DNA from: Comamonadaceae bacterium PBBC2
GTDB taxonomy: Bacteria > Pseudomonadota > Gammaproteobacteria > Burkholderiales > Burkholderiaceae_C
Direction: 5' to 3'
DNA: 64,000 nt
Assembly (NCBI GenBank): GCA_002255935.1
Contig: NKIO01000010.1
Location: forward strand, 1-64,000
Part shown: in pieces, positions 50,220-59,185 of the stretch
How positions within the stretch are numbered: the stretch's first letter is position 1
How the letters are laid out: the number at the start of each line of letters is the position of its first letter
The notes under the pieces: generated by a model
Seen by the model: the letters and a program-made list of their open reading frames with translations, nothing else
Told to the model about the DNA's origin: nothing
Databases searched by the model: none
Made by a program: the position numbers and the translations under genes

Positions 50220-52379
50220 TCAATACACCGGCTGGTGCTGCTTCAAGCTGGCAAGCACTTCCGCCGTCAGCACAAAGCCCGCGCCATACAACGCCGCCAA
50301 TTCAGCGCAGCGCTTGGCAAACGCATCCACACCTTGACCGTAGATGAATTGCAGCGCCCCACCCGTCCAGGCCGGAAAGCCGATGCCGAAGATCGAGCCG
50401 ATGTTGCCGTCGTGCACCGAGGTCAACACCCCCTCTTGCAGGCATCGGGCGGTCTCCACCGCTTGGCGGTACAGCAGGCGGTCTTTGATGTCTTGCGGGT
50501 TGTAGGCCACATCCGCTTTTTCAAAGCGGGTTTTGAGTTCAGGCCACAGCACTTTTTTCTGCCCAGCGGGGTAGTCGTAAAAACCACCGCCTGCGGCGCG
50601 GCCAGGACGGTTGAGTTCTTTGACCATGCGCTCAACCAACAATTCACCGGGCGTGGCGGTGTGGGTTTTGCCCTCATTGACAAAGTCTTCACGGGTTTGG
50701 TCCAGCACATGCACCGACAAAGACAGCGCCGTTTCGTCCAGCACGGCCAGCGGGCCAACGGGCATGCCCACTTGCATGGCCAGGTTTTCGATCACGGGGG
50801 CGGGGATGCCCTCGCCCAGCATGGCCGCGCCTTCCATCACAAAGGTGCCAAAGGTGCGGCTGGTGTAAAAGCCGCGCGAGTCGTTCACCACAATCGGCAG
50901 CTTGCCCAGCGCCTGCACGTAGTCGTATGCGCGGGCGATGGTTTCGTCGTCGGTCTGTGCGCCGCGAATGATCTCCACCAACTGCATCTTGTCGACGGGG
51001 CTGAAAAAATGGATGCCGACGAATTTTTGAGCGTTGGCACTGGCCGTGGCCAGTCCACTGATGGGCAAGGTGGAGGTGTTGCTGGCAAAGAAGCCACCTT
51101 CGGCCAGCATGGGCTCGGCTTCTTGAGTGACCTTGGCCTTGAGTTCGCGGTTTTCAAACACGGCCTCGATGATCAGGTCGCAGCCTTTGAGGTCTGCAGC
51201 GCTGGCCGTGGGCTGGATGAGTGACAACAAAGCCGCTTGTTTGTCTGCCGCCATGCGGCCTTTGTCGACGCGCTTTTGCGTGAGCTTGTGGCTGTAGGCT
51301 TTGCCTTTTTCGGCGGCTTCCACGCTCACGTCTTTGAGCACCGTGGCGATACCCCGGCTGGCTTGCGAATACGCAATGCCTGAGCCCATCATGCCTGCGC
51401 CCAAGATGCCCACTTTTTGGGGCTTGTAGCGCTGTGCAGCTTTGGGGCGGCTTTGGCCGCCCTTGATGCTGTTCATGTTGAAGAAGAAGGTGTTGATCAT
51501 GTTGCGCGCCACCTGGCTGGTCATGAGACCTGCGAGGTAGCGGCTTTCGATGCGCATGGCGGTGTCAAAGTCCACCATCGCGCCTTCGACCATGGCGGCC
51601 AGCGCCGCTTCGGGTGCGGGGTACAGGCCGCGTGTTTTTTGCTTGAGCACGGCCGGGGCCACACTCAACATGCCCGCGATCTTGGGGTTGCTGGGCGTGC
51701 CGCCGGGCATTTTGTAGTCCTTGCGGTCCCACAGGTGCTGGGCCGCTTCGGGCTGGCCTTGGGCTGCCGCGATGTGCGCCAGAGCGCGGGGGCGCAGCTC
51801 GTCATCACTGGCCACCAGTTCGTGCACCAAGCCCAACTTGTGCGCTTCTTCGGGACCGAACAATTTGCTTTCCAGCACATAAGGCTGTGCGGCCAACAGG
51901 CCCAGCTGGCGCGTCATCTTGGTGATGCCACCCGCACCGGGAATCAGGCCCAACGTGATTTCGGGCAGACCGAATTGGGTTTTGGGGTTGGTCGTGGCGA
52001 TGCGGTGGTGGCCGATCAAGGCCACCTCCCAACCTCCGCCCAAGGCCGCGCCGTTGAGGCAGCTGACCACGGGCACGCCCAGGGTCTCGAGGGTGCGAAA
52101 GTTTTTCTTCATGCCTTCGATGTCGGCAAAGACACGCGGGCCGTCTGAGGCTTTGGAGCGCATCACGCCCTTCAGGTCGGCCCCCGCAAAAAACGTGGAC
52201 TTGGCCGAGGCCAGGATGACGCCTTTCAATGCCGCCTTGTCTTTGGCCACCTGCTCGGCCGCCTGGGCCAGATCGTCCTGCCATTGCAGGCACATGGTGT
52301 TGACCGGCGAGCCTTGCTCGTCAAAGGTGATGGTGGCGATACCGTCCGCCAGTTCGTAGCGCAGTGTTTTCAAAATCAT
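50220..52379 (-). CDS. fadB: Fatty-acid oxidation multifunctional protein (enoyl-CoA hydratase / 3-hydroxyacyl-CoA dehydrogenase)
   Basis: About 719 residues. The N-terminal crotonase domain (1-190) has the oxyanion loop FAGADLKG and NGAALGGGWEVAL with PEITLGLIPGAGG. The middle Rossmann domain starts VGILGAGMMGSGIAY, with HFFSPVDKMQLVEII as in 3-hydroxyacyl-CoA dehydrogenases. GGGAGA lies eight bases before the ATG at 52379. It works with the thiolase directly upstream in beta-oxidation. Confidence 0.93.
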   Translation of the reverse strand: MILKTLRYELADGIATITFDEQGSPVNTMCLQWQDDLAQAAEQVAKDKAALKGVILASAKSTFFAGADLKGVMRSKASDGPRVFADIEGMKKNFRTLETLGVPVVSCLNGAALGGGWEVALIGHHRIATTNPKTQFGLPEITLGLIPGAGGITKMTRQLGLLAAQPYVLESKLFGPEEAHKLGLVHELVASDDELRPRALAHIAAAQGQPEAAQHLWDRKDYKMPGGTPSNPKIAGMLSVAPAVLKQKTRGLYPAPEAALAAMVEGAMVDFDTAMRIESRYLAGLMTSQVARNMINTFFFNMNSIKGGQSRPKAAQRYKPQKVGILGAGMMGSGIAYSQASRGIATVLKDVSVEAAEKGKAYSHKLTQKRVDKGRMAADKQAALLSLIQPTASAADLKGCDLIIEAVFENRELKAKVTQEAEPMLAEGGFFASNTSTLPISGLATASANAQKFVGIHFFSPVDKMQLVEIIRGAQTDDETIARAYDYVQALGKLPIVVNDSRGFYTSRTFGTFVMEGAAMLGEGIPAPVIENLAMQVGMPVGPLAVLDETALSLSVHVLDQTREDFVNEGKTHTATPGELLVERMVKELNRPGRAAGGGFYDYPAGQKKVLWPELKTRFEKADVAYNPQDIKDRLLYRQAVETARCLQEGVLTSVHDGNIGSIFGIGFPAWTGGALQFIYGQGVDAFAKRCAELAALYGAGFVLTAEVLASLKQHQPVY

Positions 52380-52395
52380 TTTGGTGTCTCCCTGG

Positions 52396-53601
52396 TCAAA
52401 CGCGTTCAACGATGGTGGCGATGCCCATGCCGCCGCCCACACACAAAGTGGCCAAGCCGTAGCGCAGTTGCCGGCGATGCAGCTCGTCGATCAGGATGCC
52501 CAAAATCATGGCGCCCGTGGCGCCCAGCGGGTGGCCCATGGCGATCGCGCCACCGTTCACATTCACCTTGTCGTGCGGCACATGCATCTCTTGCATGAAC
52601 TTCATGGGCACGGCGGCAAAGGCTTCGTTGATCTCGAACAAATCGATCTGGTCGATCGTCAGGCCCGCCTTGGCCAGCGCCTTGCGGGCCGCGGGCATGG
52701 GGCCTGTGAGCATGATGGTCGGGTCGGCCCCCGACAAAGCCACCGACACGATGCGGGCGCGGGGTGTCAGGCCGTGGGTTTGGCCTGCGGCCTCGGACCC
52801 GATCAGCACCGCCGCTGCACCGTCCACAATGCCCGACGAGTTGCCCGCGTGGTGCACGTGGTGGATGCGCTCGACCTGCGGGTAACGCTGCAGGGCCACG
52901 GCGTCAAAGCCCATGGCTCCCAGTTGTTCAAACGAGGCTTTGAGGCCGCCCAGTGTTTCCACCGTGGTGCTGGGTTTGATGAATTCGTCTTGCGCCAGGA
53001 TGACCTGACCGAGCTTGTCTTTGACCGGCACCACCGAGCCATCGAAGTAGCCCGCAGCACGCGCAGCCGTGGCGCGCTTTTGCGACTCCACCGCGAAGGC
53101 ATCGACATCGTGGCGGCTGAAGCCGCTCATGGTGGCGATCAAATCGGCGCCAATGCCTTGGGGCACAAACAGCGTGGCGCTGTTGGTCTCGGGGTCTTGC
53201 GCCCAAGCGCCGCCGTCCGAGCCAATCGGCACACGGCTCATGCTTTCAACGCCGCCAGCGACGACCAGGTCTTCCCAGCCGCTTCGCACCTTCATGGCAG
53301 CGGTGTTGACCGCTTCCAGGCCCGAGGCGCAAAAGCGGTTGAGCTGCACGCCCGAGCAGCGCCAGTCCCAGCCTGCGGCCAAGGCAGCCACTTTGGGGAT
53401 GACCGAGCCTTGCTCACCAATCGGTGAGACCACGCCCATGACCACATCGTCCACCGCAGCGGTGTCCAGGTCGTTGCGGCTTTGCAGCTCGCGCAGCACA
53501 CCGCTCAAGAGGCTGATCGGTTTGACTTCGTGCAGGCTGCCGTCTTTTTTGCCCTTGCCACGCGGGGTGCGTATGGCGTCATAAACAAATGCTTCGCTCA
53601 T
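52396..53601 (-). CDS. fadA: Acetyl-CoA acyltransferase (thiolase)
   Basis: A 401-residue thiolase. The nucleophilic cysteine is in [12 protein letters not shown], the C-terminal His in [18 protein letters not shown] and the second Cys in [13 protein letters not shown]. It performs the last step of beta-oxidation. It starts the fadA-fadB pair and diverges from an acyl-CoA dehydrogenase gene. Confidence 0.94.
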   Translation of the reverse strand: MSEAFVYDAIRTPRGKGKKDGSLHEVKPISLLSGVLRELQSRNDLDTAAVDDVVMGVVSPIGEQGSVIPKVAALAAGWDWRCSGVQLNRFCASGLEAVNTAAMKVRSGWEDLVVAGGVESMSRVPIGSDGGAWAQDPETNSATLFVPQGIGADLIATMSGFSRHDVDAFAVESQKRATAARAAGYFDGSVVPVKDKLGQVILAQDEFIKPSTTVETLGGLKASFEQLGAMGFDAVALQRYPQVERIHHVHHAGNSSGIVDGAAAVLIGSEAAGQTHGLTPRARIVSVALSGADPTIMLTGPMPAARKALAKAGLTIDQIDLFEINEAFAAVPMKFMQEMHVPHDKVNVNGGAIAMGHPLGATGAMILGILIDELHRRQLRYGLATLCVGGGMGIATIVERV

Positions 53602-53668
53602 GCTGTCTCCTGGGGGTCATCAGGGGGTTTGCCCTGTGTTGCGGGGGTTTTCAATCAGTATAGACTTT

Positions 53669-53688
53669 TACCAAGCAAACGCTTTGTA
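53669..53688. promoter_or_regulatory. Palindromic operator candidate between fadA and acyl-CoA dehydrogenase
   Basis: TACCAAGC-AAAC-GCTTTGTA is an imperfect palindrome (7 of 8 positions per arm) in the centre of the 121-bp divergent promoter region. It resembles operators of TetR-type regulators of acyl-CoA genes. The TetR gene at 55110 is a candidate binder. Confidence 0.5.
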
Positions 53689-53722
53689 TAAATCAAACCC
53701 CTCAGTCCAACAGGTGACAGCC

Positions 53723-54886
53723 ATGATCGAACGCACGCTTTTCAACGCCGACCACGAAGCCTTCCGCGACAGCTTTCGCCGCTTCATGGACAAAGAAATC
53801 GCCCCCCACCACGACGCTTGGGAGGAACAAGGCTATGTGGACCGCGCCGTCTGGAACAAGGCCGGGGACAACGGCTTTTTGTGCATGACCCTGCCCGAGG
53901 CCTATGGCGGCTCAGACGCCGACAAGCTGTATTCGGTGGTGCAGATGGAAGAACTCTCACGCGCCGGTTTCAGCGGCATTGGTTACGGACTGCACAGCGA
54001 GATCGTGGCCCCTTACATCCTGCATTACGGCACCGAAGCGCAAAAGCAAAAGTACCTGCCCAAGCTGGCCAGCGGCGAGATGGTGGGCGCGATCGCCATG
54101 AGCGAACCGGCTGCGGGCTCCGACTTGCAGGGCGTGAAGACCACGGCCATATTGCAGCCCGATGACACCTATTTGATCAACGGCAGCAAGACCTTCATCA
54201 CCAATGGCTGGCACGCCGACTTGGTCATTTTGGTGGCCAAGACCGATCCGGCAGCCGGGGCCAAAGGCACCAGCTTGTTTTTGATCGAGCGCGGCATGCC
54301 CGGCTTTGAAAAAGGCAAGCGCTTGAAGAAACTGGGCCTCAAAGCGCAGGACACGTCTGAATTGTTTTTTGACAACGTCAAGGTCAGCGCCGACCAACTG
54401 CTGGGCGGCACAGCCATGCAAGGCAAGGGCTTCATCTGCCTGATGGAGCAGCTGCCCTGGGAGCGCCTGCAAATCGCGATTGGCGGCATTGCCGCTGCGC
54501 AAGGCGCGATCGACTGGACGGTGCAGTACGTGAAAGACCGCAAGGTGTTTGGCCAGGCCGTGGGCAACTACCAAAACACCCGCTACACCCTGGCCGAGTT
54601 GCAGACCGAGGTGCAGGTGGCCCGCGTGTTTGTGGACAAATGCTCTGAACTGTTGCTCCAAGACAAACTCGACACGGCCACCGCCAGCATGGCCAAGTAC
54701 TGGTGCTCGGATTTGCAATGCAAGGTGATGGACCAATGTGTGCAGCTGCACGGCGGCTACGGCTACATGTGGGAATACCCCATCACCCGCGCCTATGCCG
54801 ATGCGCGTGTGCAACGCATCTACGGCGGCACCAACGAGATCATGAAAGAAGTGATCTCGCGCAGCATGGGTTTGGCGGGGCGCTGA
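53723..54886 (+). CDS. Acyl-CoA dehydrogenase
   Basis: A 387-residue FAD flavoenzyme. The start at 53723 (MIERTLFNADHEAFRDSF) begins at the normal N-terminus. FAD and substrate segments include AIAMSEPAAGSDLQGV, ITNGWHADLVILVAK and the C-terminal LHGGYGYMWEYPITRAYADARV. The residue at the usual MCAD catalytic position is Gly (IYGGTNEI), so the base lies elsewhere, as in long- and branched-chain dehydrogenases. It is divergent from fadAB and likely supplies enoyl-CoA to them. Confidence 0.92.
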   Translation: MIERTLFNADHEAFRDSFRRFMDKEIAPHHDAWEEQGYVDRAVWNKAGDNGFLCMTLPEAYGGSDADKLYSVVQMEELSRAGFSGIGYGLHSEIVAPYILHYGTEAQKQKYLPKLASGEMVGAIAMSEPAAGSDLQGVKTTAILQPDDTYLINGSKTFITNGWHADLVILVAKTDPAAGAKGTSLFLIERGMPGFEKGKRLKKLGLKAQDTSELFFDNVKVSADQLLGGTAMQGKGFICLMEQLPWERLQIAIGGIAAAQGAIDWTVQYVKDRKVFGQAVGNYQNTRYTLAELQTEVQVARVFVDKCSELLLQDKLDTATASMAKYWCSDLQCKVMDQCVQLHGGYGYMWEYPITRAYADARVQRIYGGTNEIMKEVISRSMGLAGR

Positions 54887-54921
54887 AGGTGCCATCGCCA
54901 GCGAACACGATGTTGGCTTTT

Positions 54922-55093
54922 TGCAGGCGCTTGCCTGCAAGCGAGCACCCGTGGGCCACATTCGTTCATCGCCAGCAGGGCTGGCTCCTACAAATGGCAG
55001 CCAAGATGCTGTTGGCTATCGGTAGGAGCTTGCCTGCAAGCGATCACCTGTGCGCCACAGTCGTTCATCGCCAGCTGGGCTGGCACCTACAAA
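54922..55093. repeat. Tandem pair of second-class REPs (99-bp period)
   Basis: The 223-bp gap before the TetR gene holds two units 99 bp apart. Each has a CGCTTGCCTGCAAGCGA or GTAGGAGCTTGCCTGCAAGC half and an inverted ATCGCCAGC[A/T]GGGCTGGC[T/A] half ending CCTAC. The CTTGCCTGCAAG and CCAGC/GCTGG stems resemble Pseudomonas REPs and differ from the RAYT-linked class at the left of the window. Confidence 0.82.
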
Positions 55094-55109
55094 TGACAAA
55101 CAAGCAAGC

Positions 55110-55766
55110 ATGAGCGAACTGGCAGAACCCAAACGCGCACGCGGTCGCCCCAAAAAGACCGAGGGCGAGCGCGATGACGGCAACCGCCGTCAGGCGCTGA
55201 TCTCGGCGGCGGCGCAGCTGTTCAAGCGCCAGGGTTACGACGCCACCAGCACCCGCGAGATCGCCACGCAAGTGGGCATGCAGTCGGGCTCGCCCTTTTA
55301 CCACTTTGGCAACAAACAAGACCTTTTGCTGGCCGTGATGGTCGAGGGCATGAAGCAAGCCATTGCGCGGCAACTGGCCGCCTGCGGGCAGGCCAGCCCA
55401 GGCCAGAGCGCCCGCGAGCGGCTGCGCCAACTGATCCGCCACCACTTCGATGTGCTGCTGGGCCCCGACAGCGATTTCATCCCGGTGATGCTCTACGAGT
55501 GGCGCTCGCTCGCCCCTGCACAGCGCAAAGCCATCACCGAACTCAAAGACGACTACGAAGCCGCCTGGATCCCGGTGCTGCAAGCCCTGCACGACGCGGG
55601 GCAACTGCAAGCACCGGTGGGCCTGGCGCGCTTGATGATTTTTGGTGCGCTCAACTGGTCGGTGCAGTGGTACGAACCTGCGCGCAAAAACAGCCGGGCC
55701 ACACGCGCCTCGCTGGACGAATTGACCGACACCGCCTTGCAACTTTTTTTACGAGACCAACCATGA
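55110..55766 (+). CDS. TetR-family regulator of the acyl-CoA operon
   Basis: A 218-residue repressor with an N-terminal AT-hook-like KRARGRPKK and a TetR helix-turn-helix (YDATSTREIATQVGMQSGSPFYHFGNK). The ligand domain is of the type found with acyl-CoA catabolic operons. The start at 55110 leaves 17 bp after the REP pair. Its stop overlaps the SDR gene (ATGA), so it is the first gene of the operon it probably controls. Confidence 0.87.
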   Translation: MSELAEPKRARGRPKKTEGERDDGNRRQALISAAAQLFKRQGYDATSTREIATQVGMQSGSPFYHFGNKQDLLLAVMVEGMKQAIARQLAACGQASPGQSARERLRQLIRHHFDVLLGPDSDFIPVMLYEWRSLAPAQRKAITELKDDYEAAWIPVLQALHDAGQLQAPVGLARLMIFGALNWSVQWYEPARKNSRATRASLDELTDTALQLFLRDQP

Positions 55767-56662
55767 GCCCATTGCCTGCCAACACTTACCAATCGGTCTT
55801 CACCCCTGGCTTGTTGGCGGGGCAAGTGATCGTGGTCACCGGCGGCGGCTCGGGCATTGGCCGCTGCACCGCCCACGAGCTGGCCAGCCTGGGCGCACAC
55901 GTGGTGCTGGTGGGCCGCAACCCCGACAAACTGACCGCCACAGCGCAAGAGATCACTGGCGACGGTGGCCAAGCGAGTTGGCACAGCTGCGACATCCGGC
56001 GCGAGGGCGATGTCAAAGCCATGATTTCGCAAGTGGTGCAACAGCACGGGCGCATTCACGGCTTGGTCAACAACGCGGGTGGACAATACATCTCGCCCCT
56101 GGCCAGCACCAGCGCCAAGGGCTGGCAAGCGGTCATCGACACCAACTTGACGGGCGGCTTTTTGGTGGCGCGTGAATGCTTCAACCAGAGTATGAACACG
56201 CATGGCGGCGCGGTGGTCAACATCGTGGCGGACATGTGGGGCTCCATGCCGGGCATGGGCCACAGCGGCGCTGCGCGTGCGGGCATGGTCAGCTTCACCG
56301 AAACGGCCGCGCTCGAGTGGGCCGCCCAAGGCGTGCGCGTGAATGCCGTGGCCCCGGGCTACATCGCCAGCAGCGGCATGGACCACTACCCGCCCGAAGC
56401 GGGAGACATGCTGCGCGCCATGCGCGACACCGTGCCGCAAGGCCGTTTTGGCACCGAGGCCGAGACCTCGGCGGCGATTGTGTTTTTGCTCTCACCCGCT
56501 GCCAGCTTCATCAGTGGCACGGTGCTGCGCGTGGACGGAGCCCGCCCCCAAATGCGCATGGGCTGGCAGCAAGCCGTGGCCAAACGCGATGTGCAAACCC
56601 GCGATGCCGTCAAAGCCTTTGACGGTTTTCACCGCGCCGTGACCCCCAAGGTTTTCCAATGA
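55763..56662 (+). CDS. Short-chain dehydrogenase, PECR/DECR or AtuB-like
   Basis: A 299-residue Rossmann enzyme (VIVVTGGGSGIGR cofactor loop, LVNNAGGQYISPL). The active-site segment is MGHSGAARAGMVSF rather than YxxxK, a variant shared with peroxisomal enoyl-CoA and dienoyl-CoA reductases, so it is not degenerate. In atu clusters the SDR AtuB occupies the same place before the carboxylase beta gene. Substrate not determined. Confidence 0.82.
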   Translation: MSPLPANTYQSVFTPGLLAGQVIVVTGGGSGIGRCTAHELASLGAHVVLVGRNPDKLTATAQEITGDGGQASWHSCDIRREGDVKAMISQVVQQHGRIHGLVNNAGGQYISPLASTSAKGWQAVIDTNLTGGFLVARECFNQSMNTHGGAVVNIVADMWGSMPGMGHSGAARAGMVSFTETAALEWAAQGVRVNAVAPGYIASSGMDHYPPEAGDMLRAMRDTVPQGRFGTEAETSAAIVFLLSPAASFISGTVLRVDGARPQMRMGWQQAVAKRDVQTRDAVKAFDGFHRAVTPKVFQ

Positions 56663-57987
56663 CTTTTGAATCCACCTGGAACCCGCACAGCCCTGTCGCG
56701 CAGCAGCGGCGCGAGGCCGCGCTGGCCCGCTTGGCACAGTGGCAGGCCTTGCAAGAGCGGGCCGCGCAGGCCTCGGCCCAGTCCAAACCCATATTCGACA
56801 AACGCGGGCAGTTGCTGCCGCGTGACCGTGTGGGCTTGCTGCTCGACCCCGGTGCGCCCTTCTTGCCGCTGTGCGCGCTGGCGGGCTTCATGCAAGACAC
56901 ACCCGACCCGGCCAAGTCGGTGCCCGGTGGCGGCATGATCGCGGGCATTGGCTTCATCAGTGGCGTGCGCTGCATGGTGGTGGCCAGCGACTCGGGCATC
57001 GAGGCCGGAGCCATTCAAGCGCGGGGCCTCGAAAAGATCTTGCGGGTGCAAGAGTTGGCCCTCGAAAACAAACTCCCTTTTGTGCACCTGGTCGAAAGCG
57101 CCGGGGCCAACCTGATGCAGTACAAGGTCGAGGGCTTTGTGTTGGGCGGCAGCTTGTTTCGCAACTTGGCCCGTTTGTCAGCCGCAGGCTTGCCGGTGCT
57201 CACCGTGCAACACGGCTCGGGCACCGCAGGCGGGGCTTACATGCCGGGCCTCTCTGACACGGTGATCATGGTGCGCGGCCGCTCGCGGGCCTTTTTGGCT
57301 GGGCCGCCTTTGCTCAAAGCCGCCACCGGCGAAGTGGCCAGCGAAGAAGAACTGGGCGGGGCTGAGATGCACACCAGCGTGTCGGGCCTGGGCGAGTACC
57401 TGTGTGAAGACGACCGCCACGCGCTGGGCACGGCCCGCGATGTGGTGGCGCGTTGGGACTGGGTTGCGCACTCCACACAAAGACAAGCCAAGCCCCCGCG
57501 CCTGGACGCCGAAGAGCTGCTGGGCCTGATGCCCGCCCACCACCGCGAACCGATCGACATGCGCGAAGTCATCTTGCGGCTGGTGGACGATTCGGATTTT
57601 CTGGAATTCAAACCGCTGTTCGGCGCGGCCACGGTGTGCGCACAAGCGCGCATCGGCAGTCATGCGGTGGGCCTCATCAGCAACAACGGACCGATCGATG
57701 TGGCCGGGGCCAACAAGGCCACGCACTTCATCCAATGGATGTGCCAGCTGGGCCACCCCATCATTTACTTGCAAAACACCACCGGCTACATGGTGGGCAA
57801 AGACAGTGAGCAAGGCGGCATGATCAAACACGGCTCCAAGACCTTCTACACCAGCGGCCTGGTGCTGGACGACGGCGTGATCGACCCGCGCGACACGCGC
57901 AGCGTGCTGAGCTTTTGCCTCGACACCTGTGCCGAGAGTGCAGCCCGCCAGCCCCGCGCCATGCCCTTTGGTGTGGCCCGCATGTAA
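56659..57987 (+). CDS. Acyl-CoA carboxylase beta subunit with internal deletion (AtuC/LiuB-like)
   Basis: A 442-residue carboxyltransferase subunit, about 93 residues shorter than homologues (about 535). The N-terminal half is normal (GGGMIAGIGFISG, VESAGANLMQ, HGSGTAGGAYMPGLSD). In the C-terminal half QNTTGYMVG and KHGSK are followed at once by TFYTSGLVLDDGVIDPRDT. The block that should lie between, with the GAGNYGMCGRAY oxyanion loop and the MGGEQAA segment, is absent; the frame is kept (junction near 57840). Activity is doubtful. The order of neighbours fits atuC of acyclic terpene degradation. An assembly collapse is possible. Confidence 0.85.
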   Translation: MTFESTWNPHSPVAQQRREAALARLAQWQALQERAAQASAQSKPIFDKRGQLLPRDRVGLLLDPGAPFLPLCALAGFMQDTPDPAKSVPGGGMIAGIGFISGVRCMVVASDSGIEAGAIQARGLEKILRVQELALENKLPFVHLVESAGANLMQYKVEGFVLGGSLFRNLARLSAAGLPVLTVQHGSGTAGGAYMPGLSDTVIMVRGRSRAFLAGPPLLKAATGEVASEEELGGAEMHTSVSGLGEYLCEDDRHALGTARDVVARWDWVAHSTQRQAKPPRLDAEELLGLMPAHHREPIDMREVILRLVDDSDFLEFKPLFGAATVCAQARIGSHAVGLISNNGPIDVAGANKATHFIQWMCQLGHPIIYLQNTTGYMVGKDSEQGGMIKHGSKTFYTSGLVLDDGVIDPRDTRSVLSFCLDTCAESAARQPRAMPFGVARM

Positions 57988-58012
57988 AAAATCAACCCCT
58001 CGGAGACACACC

Positions 58013-59185
58013 ATGCAATACACCCACGAACACCGCGAAATCCAGAACACGCTCAAGCGTTTCATCGAGGCCGAAATCAACCCCCATGTGGACGAATGGG
58101 AGGCGGCCGAGATTTTCCCGGCGCACGAGGTCTTCAAGAAGATGGGTAACTTGGGCCTCTTGGGCCTGACCAAGCCCGAGGCCTATGGCGGTGCGGGCCT
58201 GGACTATTCCTACAGCATGGCCATGGCCGAGGCGCTGGGGCACATCGACTGCGGCGGCATTCCCATGGCCATTGGCGTGCAAACCGACATGGCCACGCCC
58301 GCGCTGGCGCGTTTTGGCAGTGATGAATTGCGGGCGCAATTTTTGGCCCCGGCCATTGCGGGCGACATGGTGGGCTGCATTGGCGTGAGCGAGCCCGGCG
58401 CGGGCAGCGATGTGGCGGGCATCAAAACCGTGGCCCGCAAGGACGGTGACGACTACTTGATCAGCGGCCAAAAAATGTGGATCACCAACAGCCTGCAGGC
58501 CGATTGGATGTGCATGCTGGTCAATACCGGCGAGGGCGCGATCCACAAAAACAAGAGCCTGGTCATGGTCCCCATGCGCGAAAACGGCAAGCTGCTGCCC
58601 GGCATCGAGGTGGGCAAGAAGATCAAAAAAATCGGCATGAACAGCAGCGACACCGGGCTGATTTATTTTGACGAGGTGCGGGTGCCCCAGCGCTACCGCA
58701 TCGGCGCTGAAGGCCAAGGCTTCATCTACCAAATGCAGCAGTTCCAAGAAGAGCGGCTGTGGTGCGCGGCCAGCACCTTGCAGTCGCTGACCAACTGCAT
58801 CCAGTGGACGGTGGACTGGGCGCAAGAGCGCAAGCTGTTTGGATCGACTCTGGCCGACCAGCAATGGGTGCAGTTCAAGCTGGCCGAACTCAAAGCCGAA
58901 ATCGAAAGCCTGCGCGCTTTGACTTACCAGGCCTGCGAGCACTACATCGCGGGCGAAGACGTGACCGAATGGGCGACCATGGCCAAGCTCAAAGCCGGGC
59001 GCCTGAACCGCACCGTACCCGACACCTGCCTGCAGTTTTGGGGCGGTATGGGCTTCACTTGGGAAAACAAAGTCTCGCGCATGTACCGCGATGGCCGATT
59101 GGCCTCCATTGGTGGCGGCGCGGACGAAGTCATGCTGGGCATCTTGGCGAAGATGATGGGCATTGCCAAGCGGCCACAGAAATGA
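58013..59185 (+). CDS. Acyl-CoA dehydrogenase, AtuD-like
   Basis: A 390-residue flavoenzyme. GGAG lies eight bases before the ATG at 58013. Segments: IGVSEPGAGSDVAGIKT, MWITNSLQADWMCMLVNT, and C-terminal FWGGMGFTWENKVSRMYRDGR. The place between carboxylase beta and hydratase is that of citronellyl-CoA dehydrogenase AtuD. It desaturates a branched acyl-CoA; the exact substrate is inferred. ATGA overlap with the next gene. Confidence 0.88.
   Translation: MQYTHEHREIQNTLKRFIEAEINPHVDEWEAAEIFPAHEVFKKMGNLGLLGLTKPEAYGGAGLDYSYSMAMAEALGHIDCGGIPMAIGVQTDMATPALARFGSDELRAQFLAPAIAGDMVGCIGVSEPGAGSDVAGIKTVARKDGDDYLISGQKMWITNSLQADWMCMLVNTGEGAIHKNKSLVMVPMRENGKLLPGIEVGKKIKKIGMNSSDTGLIYFDEVRVPQRYRIGAEGQGFIYQMQQFQEERLWCAASTLQSLTNCIQWTVDWAQERKLFGSTLADQQWVQFKLAELKAEIESLRALTYQACEHYIAGEDVTEWATMAKLKAGRLNRTVPDTCLQFWGGMGFTWENKVSRMYRDGRLASIGGGADEVMLGILAKMMGIAKRPQK

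Noticed and set aside
56220-56340. SDR with apparently missing catalytic Tyr/Lys
   Set aside because: The HSGAARAG segment is the normal pattern of PECR/DECR-type reductases, so it is not a degenerate enzyme.
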